A stretch of DNA of 64,000 nucleotides from Absicoccus porci (GTDB lineage Bacteria > Bacillota_I > Bacilli_A > Erysipelotrichales > Erysipelotrichaceae): assembly GCF_003725415.1 (NCBI RefSeq), contig NZ_RJQC01000001.1, positions 675,604 through 739,603 of the forward strand. Reading direction: 5' to 3'. Shown piece after piece: positions 18,095 to 25,719 of the stretch (within the stretch, counting starts at the first letter, position 1; the number at the start of each line of letters is the position of its first letter). The notes beneath the pieces are model-generated. The model had not been told where the DNA came from, ran no database searches, and worked only from the letters and a program-made list of their open reading frames with translations. A program made the translations under genes and the position numbers.

Positions 18095-18742
18095 TTATAA
18101 AGAAAAGACTTGTATCCCAGCTTCTCTTAATACCTCTACTGCATTTATCTTTTTTATTGCCCAGTGCATACGATTCAATTCATTCGTTCCGCTGCAGCCT
18201 TCGATTCCGAGTTCAAACCGAAGTTCATTTATTTTCTGCTGTGGTATCCAGTTGAGTATTTGATAATATACTTTGATACCATTGTCCTGAATTTTCACAT
18301 CAACAATCAACCCATAAGCTGCATAGTGGTCTGCGTCCGTTTTTCCATAAGCGTGGTTCTCAGTCGCAATAATTGCTGGATAGGTTTTCAACACCGAAAT
18401 TGCATCATCCGACAAAGTCGCATAAGCTGCTTTCAATTCTTTTGACGTACTTTCCGTTATTGCTCTATCCTTACGAACAAGGCAATGACAGTACTGAGGA
18501 TTTAATTCATCATCCCCGACAACCAGAAGATTATAAAAATCTGTATTTAATGCAATGGTATGCGCTGCGTTAGGACTTCCCGGCATGGGTGGTGCTCCAC
18601 CCACCATCATTACACTATAGGTATTATTCACTGCGTCCGTATGAGCTACTAACGTATTATTGTTACCGGGCAAATTAAATGTTGTATTCGGTGTTTGCGT
18701 TTGCAAAGCTCCCGGTTGTGATGGCTGTAATTTATTCTCCAT
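18095..18742 (-). CDS. Unknown protein B of the Asn-motif pair
   Basis: About 215 residues, no known family recognised. The N terminus is low complexity (Gln, Pro, Thr) and leads to GNNNTLVAHTDAVNNTY (about residues 26-42), which is very like a motif at the C terminus of the preceding gene's product. The rest looks globular, with LNTDFYNLLVVGDDEL and VYYQILNWIPQQKI. The ATG at 18742 has GGAGGG 10 nt upstream and overlaps the stop of the preceding gene, so the two are co-translated. Proposed to act as a pair with protein A, perhaps a two-gene defence unit or a sensor of the operon. No catalytic residues could be assigned. Confidence 0.75.
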   Translation of the reverse strand: MENKLQPSQPGALQTQTPNTTFNLPGNNNTLVAHTDAVNNTYSVMMVGGAPPMPGSPNAAHTIALNTDFYNLLVVGDDELNPQYCHCLVRKDRAITESTSKELKAAYATLSDDAISVLKTYPAIIATENHAYGKTDADHYAAYGLIVDVKIQDNGIKVYYQILNWIPQQKINELRFELGIEGCSGTNELNRMHWAIKKINAVEVLREAGIQVFSL

Positions 18743-19634
18743 CTTTTTTCTGCCCTCCATAATAATTGTTCGTAATGCTATCGACATGCTGAATGAAACT
18801 ATTATTATTTCCAGTCACATTAAAGTTGAAAACCATTTGCTGTTTTGACTTTGCTTCCTCCTGACGAGGTTCTTCATAGACTTCTTCAACGATAATATCA
18901 TCTGGCGATTTATCTGCTTTATTATCGGCAACGCCATCATCTTTAGGTTCAACGTAACTCAGTTTAATATCAACAGGCCAATTAACACCAATATCTCCAG
19001 TGTAAGCCCTTTTACCTCCACCTGAGGATGGACACCAAACATCAAATGTTTTTGCCCCTACTGTATTATCAACATTACATACAGCGTAATGAAATACTCC
19101 TAGCAGGAATGGCTGCAGGGAAATCTCTTTCATAGCAACAACATCTTTCTTCTGCATTGTTGCTCCATCTTCCTTAACATAAAAGGATTGACTTTCATCT
19201 ATGCAATTATCTAACGATATTAGTTCGACGAGTGCTTTCACGAGCAGCTCGTCTTTTTTTATATCTCCTCCGGCATCAATGAATCCCTCTACAAAGCAGC
19301 ACATTTTTCTCAAGGTATCGGCATACTCATTCTTCACTCTTTCGTCAAAAACTCTCAATGCTGTTTTATCACCGAACGGAAAGTAGCCTCCACCTGCATT
19401 CTTGCATTTTTTATATTCTGATGCGTTACCTTGAATCGTCTTGATTTCAGTCGGCATCGGTGTCGCTAAATCTGAACGTATCACTCTAGCCAGACCAATC
19501 AAAGTTTCATATTCAGTTAATCCATCTTTTTTCCCTGCGTAGTGTTCATTTGCTCCCAGCAGTTGCTTTCTTGCCTCTAAAAGTAAGGTGAAGAATGTAC
19601 CGCCACACAGTCTTAAATTTTCATTTTTTGTCAT
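18732..19634 (-). CDS. Unknown protein A of the Asn-motif pair, first gene of the defence operon
   Basis: A 300-residue protein, mainly helical in appearance (LCGGTFFTLLLEARKQLLGANEHY at the start), with an acidic linker near 225-265 and the motif GNNNSFIQHVDSITNNY near the C terminus (about 275-291). The linker and motif look like a flexible tail that could dock on a partner; the next gene's product has a matching motif at its N terminus. No family recognised. It is the first gene after the operon promoter at 19809-19837, with a leader of about 165 nt containing a hairpin and direct repeats. Its function is unknown; its context suggests antiphage defence. Confidence 0.78.
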   Translation of the reverse strand: MTKNENLRLCGGTFFTLLLEARKQLLGANEHYAGKKDGLTEYETLIGLARVIRSDLATPMPTEIKTIQGNASEYKKCKNAGGGYFPFGDKTALRVFDERVKNEYADTLRKMCCFVEGFIDAGGDIKKDELLVKALVELISLDNCIDESQSFYVKEDGATMQKKDVVAMKEISLQPFLLGVFHYAVCNVDNTVGAKTFDVWCPSSGGGKRAYTGDIGVNWPVDIKLSYVEPKDDGVADNKADKSPDDIIVEEVYEEPRQEEAKSKQQMVFNFNVTGNNNSFIQHVDSITNNYYGGQKKDGE

Positions 19635-19712
19635 TGATTGTCCCTCTAATCAAAGTTACCTACTCAACTTACTCAACTGTGAATGGCAGGCCTACTCAAC
19701 TTACTATTTTCT

Positions 19713-19741
19713 ATCCCTGTGAAAAGCCACAGGGATTTTTT
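19713..19741 (+). terminator. Hairpin with T-run in the defence-operon leader
   Basis: Perfect 9-bp stem ATCCCTGTG/CACAGGGAT, loop AAAAGC, then TTTTTT on the plus strand. As a plus-strand terminator it would stop transcription that comes leftwards-in from the operon side, yet no plus-strand gene lies to its left. In the minus-strand leader it is a stable hairpin without a T-run. Antisense control of the operon is possible. Confidence 0.5.
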
Positions 19742-19808
19742 GATGTCTGTTGACCGTTGAATCTGATGAACATAAATCAGAACAACCCCAAACAAACCCC
19801 ACTAAATC

Positions 19809-19837
19809 ATTATAACACTTTCTGACATTATTTTCAA
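19809..19837 (-). promoter_or_regulatory. Sigma-A promoter of the defence operon
   Basis: On the minus strand TTGAAA (19832-19837), a 17-bp spacer, and a perfect TATAAT (19809-19814). No other comparable promoter is seen before the genes from 19634 down to 4765, which are closely packed. A start site near 19802 would give a leader of about 165 nt. Confidence 0.8.
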
Positions 19838-19945
19838 TGTAGTGAACATGAACGAACAATGAACTCTACAGCGAAATATGCCGGAAAACTCTGTTTCCAC
19901 CTGTGGCTGGTCACAAATCTACGCCAATCACAGGAGGAAAAAATA

Positions 19946-20458
19946 ATGGCAAAAAACGTAAATCAGAGTAAACAGTACCGTATCTATTTGAAATCCACCA
20001 AGGAATGGGTGGAAGTCCCTGAAGAGTTCTATCGTGAACAAACCCGTTATTACGACACGTTTCGACATCGCATGCAGGAGCACGGACAGTGCAGCTGCCC
20101 CAAAAGTAAGTTCTGGCTCTGCGATGGTGACTGCTTAACCTGCGAGTTTCGCTGTGCAGGAGATATGCTGTCTCTCGACTACGAAACTGAGAACGATAGC
20201 GGCGATACTTGTTCGATGCTTGACAGCATCCCCGATACTGCTCCTCTTGCAGCAGATATCATTGCGGACAAGCTCCTTCTGGAACAGCTGGTTCAGCGCC
20301 TGCACGAACTTGACCCAGATGCCGGTCTCATTCTCCAGCTTCTCAAAGACGAAAAATCTGACCGTGCTATCGCTGAGGCACTCGGCAGACCACAGAGAAC
20401 CTTTGCACACCAGATGAAGCGATACCGTGATGAACTGCGAAATATCCGTGGGTACTAA
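19946..20458 (+). CDS. Sigma-factor-like phage regulator
   Basis: A 170-residue protein. The C-terminal third (ELDPDAGLILQLLKDEKSDRAIAEALGRPQRTFAHQMKRYRDELR) resembles sigma-70 region 4, with a helix-turn-helix. The middle has a Cys-rich patch (CSCPKSKFWLCDGDCLTCEFRC, about residues 47-69) that could bind metal. Such proteins often start the early region of clostridial phages and are named sigma-70-like, though real sigma activity is not shown. The ATG at 19946 is chosen for its AGGAGG; an in-frame ATG at 19859 has no such site. It may read the repeated phage promoters described elsewhere in this window; that is a guess. Confidence 0.75.
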   Translation: MAKNVNQSKQYRIYLKSTKEWVEVPEEFYREQTRYYDTFRHRMQEHGQCSCPKSKFWLCDGDCLTCEFRCAGDMLSLDYETENDSGDTCSMLDSIPDTAPLAADIIADKLLLEQLVQRLHELDPDAGLILQLLKDEKSDRAIAEALGRPQRTFAHQMKRYRDELRNIRGY

Positions 20459-20508
20459 GACCTAACCGAAAGCTGTTTTATCAACTTTCAAAATTTTTTC
20501 AAAAATAA

Positions 20509-20582
20509 TGGCTCAATCCGGCAGCTCACCTCCATTGGTAAGTGTAAGGCACAGAACAAAACACCTTACAGAATGGAGGTGA
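20509..20582 (+). promoter_or_regulatory. TGGCTCAA repeat (copy 1) and SD-sequestering hairpin
   Basis: TGGCTCAA (20509-20516), 9 nt, then TCACCTCCATTGG. TCACCTCCATT (20526-20536) pairs perfectly with AATGGAGGTGA (20572-20582), and inside TGTAAGG (20543-20549) pairs with CCTTACA (20564-20570), loop 14 nt. The right arm contains the ribosome-binding site of the gene starting at 20588, so folding should block its translation. The same motif recurs at 25213 and 54195. Confidence 0.7.
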
Positions 20583-20587
20583 CTACC

Positions 20588-20797
20588 GTGAAGCAGTCTC
20601 ATTACAGAAACAGCCGAGGCGATGCTGAAGTAATTCAGGTTTTAACCGCAATTAGCATCGTGTCCGGCAGAATGGCAAGGAACATGAGCGTCCTCGCCGC
20701 ACACAGACAATCCGAGGAAGGAGGAACAGTAAATGTCAAAAATGAGCGATATGGCTATGACCATCGAAGAGCTGAGAAATGCTGCCGCTGCTATTAA
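20588..20797 (+). CDS. Small conserved phage protein, unknown
   Basis: A 69-residue basic protein with GTG start: GGAGG lies 8 nt upstream, while the ATG at 20573 is part of the hairpin arm. No fold is recognised; HYRNSRGDAEVIQVLTAISIV suggests one helix. It overlaps the next gene by 65 bp in another frame, so the last 21 residues may simply reflect overlap. Its ribosome-binding site is held in a long hairpin, so translation is probably conditional. Similar small proteins are common at this place in clostridial phages. Confidence 0.5.
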   Translation: MKQSHYRNSRGDAEVIQVLTAISIVSGRMARNMSVLAAHRQSEEGGTVNVKNERYGYDHRRAEKCCRCY

Positions 20798-21047
20798 CGA
20801 CGCAGCAAACTGGCTCGCACAGCAGTTTGGAGGAGTATTCGAAGCTGCTGAAACAGCAGAAGCCCCTGCTGCTCCTGCGAAACCTGCATTGACACTTGAG
20901 GAGGTTCGAGCTGTTCTGGCTGATAAATCTCGTGCCGGTCATACAGCTGAAATTCGAGAACTTCTTAAAAAGTACGGTGCAAGCAAGTTGTCACTCGTAG
21001 ACCCGAAACATTATGAAGCCCTGCTCAGGGAAGCGGAGGTGCTCTAA
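20733..21047 (+). CDS. Conserved phage protein of early region, unknown
   Basis: A 104-residue protein with two parts: an N-terminal helix (MTIEELRNAAAAINDAANWLAQQF), an Ala/Pro linker near residues 38-52, and a C-terminal segment LTLEEVRAVLADKSRAGHTAEIRELLKKYGASKLS, which looks like a small helical fold near 55-100. Close relatives are sometimes labelled rRNA biogenesis protein Rrp5 in databases; there is no evidence here for such a role. GGAGGA precedes the ATG. It lies just upstream of the DUF2800 nuclease, so a recombination or replication role is likely. Confidence 0.75.
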   Translation: MSKMSDMAMTIEELRNAAAAINDAANWLAQQFGGVFEAAETAEAPAAPAKPALTLEEVRAVLADKSRAGHTAEIRELLKKYGASKLSLVDPKHYEALLREAEVL

Positions 21048-21048
21048 T

Positions 21049-22188
21049 ATGCCACCTAAAGGACATGCAATCCTCTCCGCATCCTCTTCTGACCGCTGGC
21101 TCCACTGTCCACCGTCAGCAAGGCTCTGCGAAACCTATGAGGATAAAGGCAGCAACTATGCTGCAGAAGGCACCGATGCCCACTCCCTTTGTGAGTACAA
21201 GCTCCGCAAGGCACTCGGCATGGAAGCTACAGACCCGACCGAGAATCTCGACTGGTACAACGCTGAGATGGAGGATTGCGCTACCGGCTATGCCAGCTTC
21301 ATCATGGAGCTTTTGGAAGAGGCCAAACAGACTTGCTCTGACCCTGTTGTTCTGATTGAACAGCGAGTGGACTTCTCTCACTGGGTGGAACAAGGCTTCG
21401 GAACCTCGGATGCCATTCTCATCAGCGACGGCACCATGCACGTGATTGACTATAAACACGGTCTTGGAATTCTCGTATCCGCTGAGGACAATCCGCAGAT
21501 GAAGTGCTACGCCCTTGGTGCATTGGAACTGTTCGATGACATCTACGACATCGATACGGTCAGCATGACCATCTACCAGCCTAGACGTCAGAACGTTTCC
21601 ACCTACGAAGTCAGCAAGGATGACTTGTACCAGTGGGCCGATGAAGTTTTGAAGCCTACCGCAGACCTTGCCTTTGCCGGTGATGGAAACTTCCTATGTG
21701 GTGAATGGTGCGGATTCTGTAAAGCAAAGCATGAATGCCGAGCTAGAGCTGAAGCCAATCTCCTACTCGCACAGCACGATTTCAAGCTGCCGCCACTGTT
21801 GGAGGATTCGGAAATTGAATTCATCCTCTCCCGTGTCGACGAACTAGTCTCTTGGGCAGGTGACATCAAGGAGTATGCACTCCAGCAGGCAATCAGCGGT
21901 AAAGAATGGACTGGCTGGAAGCTGGTCGAGGGTCGCTCCAACCGCAGATACACCAGTGAAGACGCCGTGTCGAAAGCTGTCGAAGCTGCTGGTTTTGACC
22001 CTTACGAAAAGAAACTGCTTGGTATCACAGCCATGCAAAAGCTGCTCGGTAAGTCTCGCTTCGAAGAGCTCCTTGCAGCATATATTGAAAAGCCACAAGG
22101 CAAACCTACTCTTGTGCCGGAGAGCGATAAGCGCCCGGCAATGAACACAGCAAAAAATGATTTTATGGAGGAATACGACAATGAGTAA
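21049..22188 (+). CDS. DUF2800 phage nuclease (Cas4/RecB-like)
   Basis: About 379 residues. The start PPKGHAILSASSSDRWLHCPPSARLC and the late CGEWCGFCKAKHECRARAEANLL are typical of DUF2800, a PD-(D/E)xK family related to Cas4 and AddB with Cys residues for an iron-sulphur cluster. Catalytic positions include the Asp in GFGTSDAILI and the DYKHG box. The ATG at 21049 follows GGAGGTGC; an upstream ATG at 21013 lies inside the preceding gene. Next to the single-strand-binding protein it would form an exonuclease-annealing recombination pair, used for phage replication. Confidence 0.9.
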   Translation: MPPKGHAILSASSSDRWLHCPPSARLCETYEDKGSNYAAEGTDAHSLCEYKLRKALGMEATDPTENLDWYNAEMEDCATGYASFIMELLEEAKQTCSDPVVLIEQRVDFSHWVEQGFGTSDAILISDGTMHVIDYKHGLGILVSAEDNPQMKCYALGALELFDDIYDIDTVSMTIYQPRRQNVSTYEVSKDDLYQWADEVLKPTADLAFAGDGNFLCGEWCGFCKAKHECRARAEANLLLAQHDFKLPPLLEDSEIEFILSRVDELVSWAGDIKEYALQQAISGKEWTGWKLVEGRSNRRYTSEDAVSKAVEAAGFDPYEKKLLGITAMQKLLGKSRFEELLAAYIEKPQGKPTLVPESDKRPAMNTAKNDFMEEYDNE

Positions 22189-22753
22189 GAATGTAAAAAT
22201 GACAAATCCCATGAAGGTTATCACTGGTCCTAACACACGCTGGAGCTACGCCAACGTCTGGGAACCGAAATCAATCAACGGCGGCACTCCGAAGTACAGT
22301 GTCAGCCTGATTATCCCGAAGTCTGACACCAAGACTGTCGCTAAGATTGAAGCAGCTATCGAGGCAGCCTACCGTGAAGGCGAATCCAAGCTCAAGGGCA
22401 ACGGCAAGTCTGTACCGGCGCTTTCCGTACTTAAGACTCCTCTTCGTGACGGAGACCTTGAGAGACCGGATGACCCTGCATATGCTGGCAGCTACTTTGT
22501 AAATGCCAACGCCACTTCTGCTCCGGGCATCGTGGATGCAGACCGCAATCCTATCCTCACTCGTTCTGAGGTTTACTCCGGAGTCTACGGTCGTGCCAGC
22601 ATCAGCTTCTATGCTTTCAACAGCTCTGGTAATAAGGGCATCGCCTGCGGCCTTAACAATCTGCAGAAGATTCGTGATGGCGAGCCTCTTGGCGGTAAGG
22701 CATCTGCTGAATCCGACTTTGCAACTGATGACGATGATGATTTCCTTGATTAA
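22181..22753 (+). CDS. DUF2815 single-strand DNA-binding protein
   Basis: A 190-residue OB-fold protein of the DUF2815 family, related to T7 gp2.5 single-strand-binding proteins. Key signs are TGPNTRWSYANVWEP near the N terminus, KYSVSLIIPKSD, the SVYGRASISFYAFN-like strand YSGVYGRASISF, and the acidic tail ATDDDDDFLD, which commonly contacts polymerase or helicase. The ATG at 22181 follows GGAGG and overlaps the nuclease gene by 8 bp, so the two are coupled. It should protect and anneal single strands during phage replication. Confidence 0.9.
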   Translation: MSKNVKMTNPMKVITGPNTRWSYANVWEPKSINGGTPKYSVSLIIPKSDTKTVAKIEAAIEAAYREGESKLKGNGKSVPALSVLKTPLRDGDLERPDDPAYAGSYFVNANATSAPGIVDADRNPILTRSEVYSGVYGRASISFYAFNSSGNKGIACGLNNLQKIRDGEPLGGKASAESDFATDDDDDFLD

Positions 22754-22768
22754 TGGAGGTGACAAACT

Positions 22769-22957
22769 ATGGAGACAATCATGATTAGTACGATTCTTGT
22801 AAACATCTGTATCGGCTGCTTCGCTTGTGTGGGACTTGCTACTGCGGTCTCTATCATTCAGAGCATCATCAATGACCACAAGCGTGAAAAGCGTGAACAG
22901 GAAAAGGACAAGCGTGACCTCGAATACCACGAGAAGCGCATGAGGGACTTTAAGTAA
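22769..22957 (+). CDS. Small single-pass membrane protein, unknown
   Basis: A 62-residue protein: one hydrophobic helix (about residues 5-33, LVNICIGCFACVGLATAVSIIQSII) followed by a strongly charged tail (KREKREQEKDKRDLEYHEKRM) likely to be a cytoplasmic helix. GGAGGTGA precedes the ATG. Placed between the single-strand-binding protein and DNA polymerase with another small membrane protein just after. A role in membrane anchoring of replication or superinfection exclusion could be imagined, but nothing proves it. Confidence 0.65.
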   Translation: METIMISTILVNICIGCFACVGLATAVSIIQSIINDHKREKREQEKDKRDLEYHEKRMRDFK

Positions 22958-22967
22958 TCTATCAACC

Positions 22968-23005
22968 CGATGGCGGTGGCCCCCACTGCCGCCATCGACA
23001 TTTTT
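22968..23005 (+). terminator. Hairpin after the small membrane protein
   Basis: CGATGGCGG (22968-22976) pairs with CCGCCATCG (22989-22997); ACATTTTTCG follows. A short T-run makes it a plausible partial terminator between two small membrane-protein genes. Confidence 0.5.
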
Positions 23006-23024
23006 CGACAAAAGGAGACAATCT

Positions 23025-23210
23025 ATGAATGAATTTGTAGAAACATTGAATCTCTTTATTGGCAGTGTCATCGCCTATACCTTTTTGGTAGCGGTATATG
23101 GTTTCATCATCTACAACGTAGGAAAAGTCATTCTCTACCTTATCCGCTATGCGGTATACCATATCCGCCGTGACATCAATAAATACAAATCCAATAAAGA
23201 TAAACAGTAA
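23025..23210 (+). CDS. Second small membrane protein, unknown
   Basis: A 61-residue protein with one or two hydrophobic helices (about residues 10-45, FIGSVIAYTFLVAVYGFIIYNVGKVILYLI) and a basic tail (HIRRDINKYKSNKDKQ). AAAGGAG precedes the ATG. It is set between two hairpins (22968 and 23214) that separate it from its neighbours, so it may form its own expression unit. No family recognised. Confidence 0.6.
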   Translation: MNEFVETLNLFIGSVIAYTFLVAVYGFIIYNVGKVILYLIRYAVYHIRRDINKYKSNKDKQ

Positions 23211-23213
23211 CAC

Positions 23214-23247
23214 GGCAGGCGGCAGGGATTTCTCTGCTGCCTGTTTT
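23214..23247 (+). terminator. Hairpin before DNA polymerase
   Basis: CAGGCGGCAG (23216-23225) pairs with CTGCTGCCTG (23234-23243) with one G-T pair, followed by TTTT. Probably a weak terminator that lowers read-through into polA, or a stabiliser of the upstream message. Confidence 0.5.
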
Positions 23248-23264
23248 GTAGAAAGGACAACCTC

Positions 23265-25205
23265 ATGAAAACACTCAGTATTGATATTGAGACCTACAGC
23301 GATGTGCCTCTTCAGAAGACCGGTGTCTATCGTTATGTAGAATCTCCCAATTTTGAAATCTTACTCTTTGCCTACAGTGTCGACAGCCAGCCCGTTCAGG
23401 TTATCGACCTCGCCTGTGGTGAACAGATTCCCAAAGATGTCCTTCTTGCCTTGGAGGATGAAACTGTCATCAAGTGGGCCTTCAACGCTACTTTTGAACG
23501 TATCTGCCTCTCTCGCTTCTTAGGTTATCCGACTGGAGAATATCTGGAGCCGGAAAGCTGGCGTTGCTCCATGATATGGGCTGCCACGATGGGACTCCCA
23601 CTCTCCTTGGAAGGTGTCGGCGCTGTTCTGGGTCTGGAAAAGCAGAAGCTCTCAGAAGGAAAAGACCTCATCAAATACTTCTGCCAGCCTTGTGCTCCCA
23701 CAAAAACCAATGGGCAGCGTACAAGAAATCGCCCTTCCCATGCTCCGGACAAATGGGCCATGTTCAAAAAATATAATATCCGTGATGTGGAGACCGAAAT
23801 GGGTATCCAGCAGAGGCTTGCGAAGTTTCCAGTACCAGCTCAGGTCTGGGATGAATACCACATGGACCAAGAAATCAACGACCGTGGTGTACGTTTGGAT
23901 ATGGAGCTTGTTGCTGCTGCCATCGAAATGGATACTCGCTCCAGAACGGAACTGACCGAAACCATGAAGAAAATCACGGAGCTGGAGAATCCTAACTCCG
24001 TCCAGCAGATGAAGGCTTGGCTTTCTGACAATGGTTTGGAAACAGATACTCTTGGCAAAAAGGCTGTGGCAGAGCTCCTAAAGTCTGCTCCTCCAAAGCT
24101 CTCACAGGTGCTTACTTTAAGACAGCAGCTGGCTAAGTCTTCCGTCCGTAAATATCAGGCGATGGAAAAGACCGTGTGCGCAGATGGTCGTGCTCGTGGC
24201 ATGTTCCAGTTTTATGGTGCCAATCGAACCGGCAGATTCTCCGGTCGTAACATCCAGCTGCAGAACCTACCGCAAAACCATCTTTCGGACCTTGCAGAGG
24301 CTCGTTCTCTGGTGCGCTCCGGCAACTTTGAAGCTGTGGAACTTCTCTACGAAGATGTGCCGGATACACTTTCCCAGCTCATCCGTACCGCCTTTATTCC
24401 CAGAGAAGGCACTAAATTTCTTGTAGCTGACTTTTCTGCTATCGAAGCCCGTGTCATCGCATGGTTTGCCGGTGAAAAATGGCGTCAAGAGGTCTTTGCC
24501 AAAGGCGGAGATATCTACTGTGCTTCTGCCAGCCAGATGTTCAAGGTCCCTGTCGAGAAGCACGGTATCAATGGTCACCTCAGACAAAAAGGCAAAATCG
24601 CTGAACTTGCCCTCGGTTACGGAGGCTCGGTCGGGGCCTTAAAAGCTATGGGAGCATTGGATATGGGGCTCACTGATGAGGAACTCCCACCACTGGTCGA
24701 TGCATGGAGGCAGTCCAACCCGAACATCGTTAAATTCTGGTGGGATGTGGACCGAGCTGTCATGGAAGCCGTAAAGTTCAAGCACACCACTTCCGACTAT
24801 GGTCTGACCTTCTCCTGCAGGAGTGGTATGCTCTTTATCACTCTCCCGTCGGGAAGAAAGCTCGCATATGTGAAACCGAAGATTGGAACAAATAAGTTCG
24901 GTGGTCAGTGTATTACCTATGAAGGTGTCGGCGGCACCAAGAAGTGGGAGCGTCTCGATTCCTATGGTCCGAAATTTGTCGAGAACATCGTGCAGGCAAC
25001 GGCCCGTGATATTCTCTGCTATGCCATGCAGACACTCCGCTGCTGCTCCATTGTCATGCACATCCACGATGAAGTGGTCATTGAAGCAGGCCCTCTCATG
25101 TCCTTGGATGCGGTCTGTGAACAAATGGGCCGTACTCCACCTTGGGCCAAGGGGCTACTTTTAAGAGCCGATGGCTATGCGACACCTTTTTATAAAAAAG
25201 ATTAA
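23265..25205 (+). CDS. polA: Phage family A DNA polymerase
   Basis: A 646-residue replicative polymerase. The 3'-5' exonuclease begins with DIETYSD (7-13). The polymerase motifs are A (VADFSAIEARV, about 388-398), B (a Lys/Tyr helix near IAELALGYGGSVG, about 448) and C (MHIHDEVV, His601-Asp602-Glu603). There is no 5' nuclease domain, as is usual for phage enzymes of this type. GGACAACCTC precedes the ATG at a low-quality site. It copies phage DNA together with the downstream primase-helicase. Confidence 0.95.
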   Translation: MKTLSIDIETYSDVPLQKTGVYRYVESPNFEILLFAYSVDSQPVQVIDLACGEQIPKDVLLALEDETVIKWAFNATFERICLSRFLGYPTGEYLEPESWRCSMIWAATMGLPLSLEGVGAVLGLEKQKLSEGKDLIKYFCQPCAPTKTNGQRTRNRPSHAPDKWAMFKKYNIRDVETEMGIQQRLAKFPVPAQVWDEYHMDQEINDRGVRLDMELVAAAIEMDTRSRTELTETMKKITELENPNSVQQMKAWLSDNGLETDTLGKKAVAELLKSAPPKLSQVLTLRQQLAKSSVRKYQAMEKTVCADGRARGMFQFYGANRTGRFSGRNIQLQNLPQNHLSDLAEARSLVRSGNFEAVELLYEDVPDTLSQLIRTAFIPREGTKFLVADFSAIEARVIAWFAGEKWRQEVFAKGGDIYCASASQMFKVPVEKHGINGHLRQKGKIAELALGYGGSVGALKAMGALDMGLTDEELPPLVDAWRQSNPNIVKFWWDVDRAVMEAVKFKHTTSDYGLTFSCRSGMLFITLPSGRKLAYVKPKIGTNKFGGQCITYEGVGGTKKWERLDSYGPKFVENIVQATARDILCYAMQTLRCCSIVMHIHDEVVIEAGPLMSLDAVCEQMGRTPPWAKGLLLRADGYATPFYKKD

Positions 25206-25212
25206 ATATATG

Positions 25213-25265
25213 TGGCTCAAATTAGGCGTTCACCTCCATTGGATATTAGAGGTGGACGTCCTTTT
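25213..25265 (+). terminator. TGGCTCAA repeat (copy 2) and terminator hairpin after polA
   Basis: TGGCTCAA (25213-25220), 9 nt, TCACCTCCATTGG. GTTCACCTC (25228-25236) pairs with GAGGTGGAC (25249-25257) with one G-T pair, then GTCCTTTTT. Same motif and spacing as at 20509 and 54195; here the hairpin ends in a T-run and probably terminates polA transcription. Confidence 0.65.
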
Positions 25266-25296
25266 TATATGTCCATCCGGAAAGGAGGAACCTGAC

Positions 25297-25716
25297 GTGT
25301 CAATCAGCAAATACAACAGCGAAGGATATTCTGACCCTACTGCTTACGGCGCTCTTTGCTCTATCGAGAGTGAGACCCGTGCACTGCGTGCTTTCAGACC
25401 AATCGTATATATCTGCTCTCCCTTTGCCGGAGACACCGAAAAGAACGTAGCTGCTGCCAGAGCCTACAGCCGCTTTGCAGTGGAACAAGGATACATCCCC
25501 ATCGCACCACACCTGCTGTTTCCACAGTTTTTGAATGATACCGACCCGAAGGAACGTGAACTTGGTCTTTTCTTCGGAAATGCCATCATGAGCAAATGTT
25601 CTGAGGTCTGGGTCTTTGGAAGTCATATCTCTTCCGGCATGGAAGCAGAAATCAAACGAGCCAAGTGGAAGAATTACCGCCTGCGCTATTTCACTGAGAA
25701 TCTTGAGGAGGTTTAA
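25297..25716 (+). CDS. DUF4406-like nucleoside deoxyribosyltransferase-fold protein
   Basis: About 139 residues with GTG start (AAAGGAGG upstream). RPIVYICSPFAGDTEKNVAAARAYSRFAVEQGYIPIAPHLLFPQF and the later EVWVFGSHISSGMEAEIKRAK match the DUF4406/DUF7768 group, which shares the Rossmann-like fold of nucleoside 2-deoxyribosyltransferases. Such phage proteins may act on nucleotides to favour phage DNA synthesis or to escape host systems; activity is not known. An upstream ATG at 25171 overlaps polA and is not used. Confidence 0.82.
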   Translation: MSISKYNSEGYSDPTAYGALCSIESETRALRAFRPIVYICSPFAGDTEKNVAAARAYSRFAVEQGYIPIAPHLLFPQFLNDTDPKERELGLFFGNAIMSKCSEVWVFGSHISSGMEAEIKRAKWKNYRLRYFTENLEEV

Positions 25717-25719
25717 CAC

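Larger units (their letters stand above)
19635..19945. other. Divergent intergenic region between defence operon and replication genes
   Basis: About 310 bp without a gene. It holds the strong minus-strand promoter at 19809-19837, a 15-bp direct repeat CCTACTCAACTTACT at 19659-19673 and 19691-19705, and a hairpin with 9-bp arms ATCCCTGTG/CACAGGGAT (19713-19736) followed on the plus strand by six T. On the plus strand a weak TTGACC-N17-TAAATC (19750-19778) may serve the sigma-like gene. This is the central divergence point of the phage map. Confidence 0.7.

Noticed and set aside
19659..19705. Short CRISPR or tRNA remnant in the 19.6-19.9 kb region
   Set aside because: Only two 15-bp direct repeats, no further units, and no cloverleaf can be folded.
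20733..21047. Annotation as rRNA biogenesis protein Rrp5
   Set aside because: The name is a database carry-over for similar phage proteins; no RNA-binding domain is visible here.
22271..23071. Minus-strand frame of 266 residues opposite DUF2815 and small membrane genes
   Set aside because: Crosses several well-supported plus-strand genes and their ribosome-binding sites; no domain.
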